17,000 nt of DNA from an uncultured Prevotellaceae bacterium (lineage in GTDB: Bacteria; Bacteroidota; Bacteroidia; Bacteroidales; Bacteroidaceae). This document shows, piece by piece, positions 14,301-17,000 of this stretch (within the stretch, counting starts at the first letter, position 1; each line of letters starts with the position of its first letter). Below the pieces are notes generated by a model. It saw nothing but the letters and a program-made list of their open reading frames with translations, searched no databases and was not told the origin of the DNA. The translations under genes were made by a program, and so were the position numbers. The DNA is taken from positions 1 through 17,000 of the forward strand of contig CALGGJ010000048.1 in assembly GCA_937915745.1 (NCBI GenBank), read 5' to 3'.

Positions 14301-16573
14301 CATCCGGTAAGGGAGCGTCCGCCTTTCTTCAGGAGCGGGCATTTGTCGTTGTAAGGCGAATCCTGGTGCCAGTGAGTCTCAATCATCGGTGCTATGTCGT
14401 GGCGTCCGCTTGTGGCGGTTGCGGCAGGTGCCATGCGTGGAGCCGCATTTGCCTGTGCGTCTTCCACCGCTGTGCCGTAATAGTCGAGATACCATGCGAG
14501 GAATGGCGGCATCTCGTTTTCGTCGTAATCGCCTTGTTCGGTATATCCCAGTACTTCGGGCAGGGCATCGTCGCCGCTTACGATGACGAACCCGCAGTCG
14601 TCACCCCTGCTGAAAATGTAATAGGGTGACGATTGGCGGGCCTGCATGGACAGGCGCGCCATGCCTTTCTTCCTTGGTGCGGCCTTCACCAGCCGTGGCT
14701 GCACGTCGGTGGTCTTCATATATCTTGCAGCCAGCAGCGCAGCCCGTTCGGGAGTTATCGGATTGGCGTTGCATATGAGCGGTACCACCAAAAAACATAG
14801 TTTCAGCACGGCGAGGAACGCTTTTTGCGGCACTTGAACGTTACCAATCTGTTTCATTCGTTTCTTACCGGCCTTTTGTTTTTCGAGCAGTTTGCGCTTA
14901 CGGCTCACGTCGCCTCCGTAGCATTTGGCCAATACATCCTTTCGCACCTGCTTCACCGTCTCGCGGGCGATGATTTTTCCACCGATGGCGGCTTGTATGG
15001 CTATATCGAATTGTTGTCGCGGCAGCAGGTCCTTCAGGCGTTCGCACATGCGGCGGCCCAGTGTCGTCGCGTTATCGGCATGAGTGAGGGTTGAGAGTGC
15101 ATCTACGCTCTCGCCGTTGAGCAGGATGTCGAGCTTCACGAGTTTTGACGGACGGAATCCTGCACTGTGGTAGTCGAACGATGCATAGCCGCGACTGATG
15201 GATTTCAATTTATCGTAGAAGTCGATCACGATTTCTCCCAGCGGCATGAGGAACTGTATCTCCACCCTGCCAGCTGCGATGAATTCCTGCTTCACCAGTT
15301 CACCTCGCTTGCTCAGACAGAGGGTCATTATCGGGCCGATGTAAGTGGCTGCGGTGATGATGGTAGCATGAATGTAGGGTTCCTCCACATGTTCGATGAG
15401 TGTCGGGTCGGGCATCGACGAGGGGTTGTGTACTTCCTGCGCGTTCCCGTGTTTGTCATAAATCATATACGACACGTTCGGCACCGTCGTAATCACGTTC
15501 ATGTCGAACTCTCGGTCGAGACGTTCCTGCACAATCTCCATGTGGAGCAGTCCGAGGAATCCGCAACGGAAGCCGAACCCCAGTGCGGCCGAGCTTTCGT
15601 GTTGGAAAGTAAGGCTGGCGTCGTTCAGCTGCAGCTTCTCGAGCGATGCTCGCAGGTTCTCATAGTCTTCGGCTTCTATCGGATACACTCCGGCAAAGAC
15701 CATGGGCTTCACCTCCTCGAAACCCTCGATGGCCGTGTCGCTGGCGTTCTGCACAGAGGTAATCGTGTCGCCCACCTTCACCTCGACGGCATTCTTTATG
15801 CCCGACACTATATAGCCCACGTCGCCCGTACGCAGTTCCTCGCGCGGTATCATGTCCATCTTCAGCACACCTATCTCCTCGGCCATATATTCCTTCTTCG
15901 TATTGATGAACCTCACCTTCTCGCCCGAGTGCATCACTCCGTTCACAATCTTGAAGTAAGCGATGACGCCTCGGTAGGAGTTGAACACCGAGTCGAATAT
16001 GAGGGCTTGGAGTGGAGCCTGCTCGCCGCCCACAGGATGCGGAATGCGCTCCACCACGGCACGCAGTATGTCGTCAACCCCCTGCCCCGTCTTGCCCGAT
16101 GCCAAGATTACCTCTGAGGGGTCGCATCCCAATAAATCGACAATCTCGTCGGTCACCTCCTCGGGCATTGCATTAGGCATGTCACACTTGTTTACCACGG
16201 GAATGATTACCAGGTCGTTGTCGATGGCCATATACAGGTTGCTTATGGTCTGGGCCTGAACGCCCTGGGTGGCATCGACCACGAGCAAGGCTCCCTCACA
16301 TGCAGCGATGGAGCGGCTCACTTCGTAGGCGAAATCCACGTGCCCCGGGGTGTCAATGAGGTTGAGGATGTAGCGCTGCCCATCCATCTCATACTCCATC
16401 TGGATGGCATGGCTCTTAATCGTGATGCCACGCTCGCGTTCCAGGTCCATGTCGTCGAGCATCTGACCCTCCGTCACCTTTATCGTGTCGGTACGTTCCA
16501 GCAGCCGGTCGGCCAGGGTCGATTTGCCGTGGTCGATATGTGCAATTATACAGAAGTTGCGAATATTTTCCAT
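11363..16573 (-). CDS. lepA: Fused reading frame: LepA (EF-4) joined to a secreted C10 peptidase with dockerin repeats
   Basis: One uninterrupted frame of 1739 codons from ATG 16582 (1736 from ATG 16573, preferred because MENIRNFCIIAHIDHGKST is the usual LepA N-terminus). Numbering is from 16582. Residues 1-595 are a complete LepA, the ribosomal back-translocation GTPase: AHIDHGKST, RERGITI, DTPGHVDF, NKCD and the C-terminal KRMKQIGNVQVPQKAFLAVL. Instead of a stop after LKL595 the frame continues CFLVVPLICNANP into a SpeB-like propeptide (607-725), a C10 catalytic domain (Cys761, His917, NMGWG at 934-938), beta-sandwich modules, a FIVAR-like helical segment, a jelly-roll-like domain and two dockerin-like repeats (Asp1688 and Asp1719). 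A cytosolic GTPase fused to an extracellular protease is implausible as one working protein. An internal start or a sequence error at the A6 run is likely, so the frame is certain but the product is not. Confidence 0.7.
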   Translation of the reverse strand: MENIRNFCIIAHIDHGKSTLADRLLERTDTIKVTEGQMLDDMDLERERGITIKSHAIQMEYEMDGQRYILNLIDTPGHVDFAYEVSRSIAACEGALLVVDATQGVQAQTISNLYMAIDNDLVIIPVVNKCDMPNAMPEEVTDEIVDLLGCDPSEVILASGKTGQGVDDILRAVVERIPHPVGGEQAPLQALIFDSVFNSYRGVIAYFKIVNGVMHSGEKVRFINTKKEYMAEEIGVLKMDMIPREELRTGDVGYIVSGIKNAVEVKVGDTITSVQNASDTAIEGFEEVKPMVFAGVYPIEAEDYENLRASLEKLQLNDASLTFQHESSAALGFGFRCGFLGLLHMEIVQERLDREFDMNVITTVPNVSYMIYDKHGNAQEVHNPSSMPDPTLIEHVEEPYIHATIITAATYIGPIMTLCLSKRGELVKQEFIAAGRVEIQFLMPLGEIVIDFYDKLKSISRGYASFDYHSAGFRPSKLVKLDILLNGESVDALSTLTHADNATTLGRRMCERLKDLLPRQQFDIAIQAAIGGKIIARETVKQVRKDVLAKCYGGDVSRKRKLLEKQKAGKKRMKQIGNVQVPQKAFLAVLKLCFLVVPLICNANPITPERAALLAARYMKTTDVQPRLVKAAPRKKGMARLSMQARQSSPYYIFSRGDDCGFVIVSGDDALPEVLGYTEQGDYDENEMPPFLAWYLDYYGTAVEDAQANAAPRMAPAATATSGRHDIAPMIETHWHQDSPYNDKCPLLKKGGRSLTGCVATAASQVLYYWRKDLTTVTLAAISSYTYGDEARATTAFPSGTKIKWDLMRTQYSSEPAEYRDAVATLMAVVGGGARLTYGSSTGGYPDDCRWVFSSVFGMKGGTHRYKDRGGADEISDNAWMTLLYEELDRQHPILYAGCREWQDSDGQTQAEGHAIVIDGYQASTGYFHFNMGWGNPSSYDGYFTVARSKSPSWGFNDSWQECVTGVTPTKQNMTVEMAVEPKLYFNRACEVSIDIQNKGTLDYKGIYVFTNTNGAAPRKLTDAKASDTETILPNTGETTTITLTVHPTTSGPCYVIVTDANLNVLAKTETEALIPDADINLTDMMIDGSSDTEIHDGCHYTVVYNTKASAVVTFTDKSGLGYEGSPRLAIYESTDNGQTFSYVGYKSAKLSVEPNGTTDVTFSLTSTTSCPIKIGNLYYATLVNPIAGTKTDDEVNMEGAADTIMRFVLKGSDMAVESYDNGCLKLTGTWDVNAFTTLARKTAYKNATTYDLTAVDKISRLPVVENNPNALFYVASDAMPTGNNYVRDGICHNLNVQPGFDFMPRDDMKATSATIDIQQQPGKWCILTMPFDAEVSQGIVARQIDSHASSGISNKTTDMTQLKAGHAYLVMTSSTHRQSLVGHDVNVSKSPLANADTALVGTFSATVTPAGAMLIGDAEPQYFEPVSEATPIHAMRGYFYAENVTKSFRAYSQLASDPTFLTLAKQIDTAYTALDNRRRFASDESVASLTAAIDSAEIVFSDRTNTAAQARAATETLEATLRLFLAEATDPDAPIDCTAAIANPSFETGKTTGWNTDGTIQSATNLTYKSIDADGKYYLYNCNKDSTSSELSQTITGLTPGRYRLSAMLGSTEEHTITLFANDTTTTVKAHNLGVHYMVKAVINDVVVDESGELTIGVKAGFFYKADDFRLFLTKAAETRPTADVNGDGVVDTQDVLMIYECMQNSDTTAASACDANGDGVVDTHDVLKVYESIH
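11366..11521 (-). repeat. Duplicated dockerin-like calcium-binding repeats
   Basis: The protein ends with two copies of an EF-hand-like dockerin repeat: DVNGDGVVDTQDVLMIYECM (from Asp1688) and DANGDGVVDTHDVLKVYESI (from Asp1719), 31 residues apart, each with the Ca2+-binding D-x-N-x-D-G-x-x-D pattern. The DNA is also duplicated: 11388-11428 and 11481-11521 match over 41 bp with two differences, including an identical 27-bp stretch, so the duplication looks recent or homogenised. Dockerin-like tails occur outside true cellulosomes, including in gut Bacteroidales; no cohesin gene is in this window. Confidence 0.85.
14790..14795. other. A6/T6 homopolymer at the LepA-C10 junction
   Basis: The coding strand reads CTATGTTTTTTGG across the junction, with six T. 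With five T, LepA would run on about 15 codons to a TAA, and an ATG at 14798 would open the C10 frame as MFLVVPLICNANP. With six T, LepA and C10 are in frame. The run therefore decides whether there are one or two genes here. Confidence 0.7.
14798..16573 (-). other. lepA: LepA/EF-4 module of the fused frame
   Basis: The LepA part is full length (about 592 residues from ATG 16573) and intact through its C-terminal domain. All G-box motifs are present: G1 AHIDHGKST, G2 RERGITI, G3 DTPGHVDF, G4 NKCD, and a G5-like ASGKTG. The LepA-specific C-terminal domain ends KRMKQIGNVQVPQKAFLAVL, the conserved family end, normally followed by one or two residues and a stop. Here the codon after Leu595 (14800-14798) is TGT; a single T-to-A change would make it TGA and stop LepA at its canonical length. 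Confidence 0.9.
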
Positions 16574-16616
16574 CTTTGTCATCGGTTGTTACGTCGTTCC
16601 TGATACATAGCGACTC

Positions 16617-16656
16617 ACACTCCCCTGCCAGGTTCATCACTACACCTGCAGGGAGC
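16617..16656 (-). other. Possible hairpin in the lepA leader
   Basis: On the minus strand CTCCCTGCAGG and CCTGGCAGGGGAG face each other across a 12-nt loop, pairing with two single-base bulges. It lies between the predicted transcription start (about 16670) and the lepA ATG. No T-run follows, so it is not a terminator; it could be a leader structure or incidental. Confidence 0.3.
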
Positions 16657-16676
16657 CAGGAGTTGCTACTATCGTG

Positions 16677-16708
16677 CAAAGTTATGAAAAATATATCAAT
16701 CTGCCAAG
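16677..16708 (-). promoter_or_regulatory. Predicted Bacteroidetes promoter for lepA
   Basis: On the minus strand CTTG (16708-16705) is followed after 20 nt by TAACTTTG (16684-16677). This is an exact TAnnTTTG -7 element at the expected 19-21 nt spacing from a -33 element that differs from TTTG by one base. Transcription would start near 16670, giving a leader of about 97 nt. It is the best promoter match in the window. Confidence 0.6.
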
Positions 16709-16722
16709 CGCAAGCAGTAAAA

Positions 16723-16755
16723 ATTGAAGATTAGAGATTGAAGATTGGAAATTAG
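16723..16755. repeat. 14-bp direct repeat
   Basis: ATTGAAGATTAGAG (16723-16736) is followed directly by ATTGAAGATTGGAA (16737-16750) and a partial third copy, ATTAG (16751-16755). It lies just upstream of the predicted lepA promoter and has no coding potential. Confidence 0.5.
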
Positions 16756-16843
16756 CTATCCGGATGGTATTTCTCAAATCCTAACTCATTGACCTTAATT
16801 CTCAAAGTCTCGATGTACCCCCTATGGTCTGCCACTCTTTCAC

Positions 16844-16931
16844 GACTCCGCACTCTCGACCCCATGACTCCGCACTCACAGCCCCATGACCGCGCACTCT
16901 CGACCACGAGACCGCGCACTCGCAGCGGCAC
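16844..16931 (+). repeat. Array of four 22-bp tandem repeats (array 2)
   Basis: Four units of exactly 22 bp start at 16844, 16866, 16888 and 16910, each beginning GAC(T/C)(C/G)CGCACTC: GACTCCGCACTCTCGACCCC, GACTCCGCACTCACAGCCCC, GACCGCGCACTCTCGACCAC and GACCGCGCACTCGCAGCGGC (each shown without its last two bases). The core SCGCACTC with 14-bp spacers matches array 1 read on the other strand. It lies about 270 bp upstream of lepA in the non-coding right end of the window. Confidence 0.8.
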
Positions 16932-16950
16932 CAGCAGTTTATACCAATCG

Positions 16951-16993
16951 AGTAGGAGGAAAATGAAGTAGTTTTCCTCCTACTTCATTTTCC
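16951..16993. other. Two mutually exclusive 13-bp hairpins
   Basis: AGTAGGAGGAAAA (16951-16963) pairs perfectly with TTTTCCTCCTACT (16972-16984). The overlapping GGAAAATGAAGTA (16958-16970) pairs perfectly with TACTTCATTTTCC (16981-16993). The two stems share bases, so only one can form at a time. This is the geometry of an attenuator or of a decayed inverted repeat. The structure lies 7 bp from the window edge, so whatever it serves may be outside. Confidence 0.6.
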
Positions 16994-17000
16994 GACCTCT

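Larger units (their letters stand above)
11363..14857 (-). other. C10 (streptopain-like) peptidase module with possible internal starts
   Basis: Read as a separate gene, in-frame ATG at 14857 would give a 1164-residue protein beginning MKQIGNVQVPQKAFLAVLKL and continuing CFLVVPLICNA. This has the layout of a signal peptide (basic n-region, hydrophobic core, small residue before cleavage). A GTG at 14809 would give the shorter VLKLCFLVVPLICNA. The propeptide (NPITPERAALLAARYM, YYIFSRGDDCGFVIVSGDDA) matches SpeB-type inhibitory prodomains. The catalytic Cys761 lies in TGCVATAAS, His917 in GHAIVIDGY, and the Trp motif is NMGWGN. C10 enzymes are secreted cysteine proteases matured by propeptide removal, and the C-terminal modules suggest attachment to a surface partner or glycan. 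Confidence 0.75.
16574..17000. other. Gene-free 427-bp right-end region
   Basis: No reading frame here has a credible start, composition or family match; the short open frame at 16789-16971 runs through the 22-bp repeat array. The region holds the lepA leader and promoter, the 14-bp direct repeats, repeat array 2 and the alternative hairpins. The strand and identity of the next gene to the right cannot be seen. Confidence 0.7.

Noticed and set aside
15167..16117. 316-codon plus-strand frame opposite lepA, rich in His and Val
   Set aside because: LepA is unmistakable on the other strand; the composition is the expected complement of GTPase codons.
16617..16656. Riboswitch in the lepA leader
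   Set aside because: Only a single bulged hairpin is visible and no known riboswitch core is recognisable.
16789..16971. 60-codon plus-strand frame near the right edge
   Set aside because: It consists largely of the 22-bp repeat array (repeating TLD/RPR-type residues) and has no homology-like features.

Overview
The window reads as a chromosomal segment of a Bacteroidales bacterium, most likely Prevotella or a close relative. The evidence is: matches to the Bacteroidetes -7 promoter element (TAnnTTTG) upstream of genes; a lipoprotein with a run of aspartates straight after the lipobox cysteine; an exported bleomycin-hydrolase-type peptidase; a C10 (streptopain-like) peptidase ending in a dockerin-like tail; and an inactive-looking S41-type lipoprotein. 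The genus is inferred from family knowledge, not from a search. No rRNA, tRNA, CRISPR array or complete insertion sequence was seen.

Layout. Positions 1-2158 run on the plus strand: the tail of an unrecognised gene (1-140), an exported LamG-like/OmpA-type envelope protein (297-1589) and a small Asp-rich lipoprotein (1703-2158). A strong symmetric hairpin terminator (2194-2231) separates them from a long minus-strand block covering 2330-16573. In the direction of transcription this block holds: a giant LepA::C10-peptidase reading frame (16573-11363), an S41-like lipoprotein lacking its catalytic residues (11285-10074), an NhaC antiporter (9991-8474) overlapping an exported C1B aminopeptidase (8481-7093), a small exported protein (6971-6570) stop/start-coupled to the UvrD/PcrA helicase (6570-4171), an exported alpha/beta hydrolase (4106-3249), and MTA/SAH nucleosidase (3013-2330). 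Positions 16574-17000 contain no convincing gene, but carry the lepA promoter, a tandem repeat array and an unusual pair of alternative hairpins.

The main anomaly is at about 14797. The essentially full-length translation factor LepA/EF-4 (about 595 residues) has no stop codon where LepA should end. It runs in frame into a secreted C10 cysteine protease with propeptide, catalytic domain, beta-rich modules and two EF-hand-like dockerin repeats (1739 codons in all). The LepA C-terminal tail plus the first C10 residues resemble a signal peptide, and in-frame ATG and GTG codons lie just upstream. The locus could therefore be a true fusion, an overlapping-gene arrangement with an internal start, or a one-base homopolymer artefact: a run of six A on the plus strand lies exactly at the junction.

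The intergenic DNA is unusually rich in repeats: two arrays of four 22-bp units about 10 kb apart in opposite orientation, a 158-bp palindromic MITE-like element beside the mtnN promoter, ATTAAAC-type repeats in the leaders of three exported-protein genes, and a triple 11-bp repeat before the S41-like gene. In function the window mixes housekeeping (translation, DNA repair, methyl-cycle salvage, ion homeostasis) with envelope and secreted proteins for protein or glycan degradation, as expected of a gut or rumen Bacteroidales.
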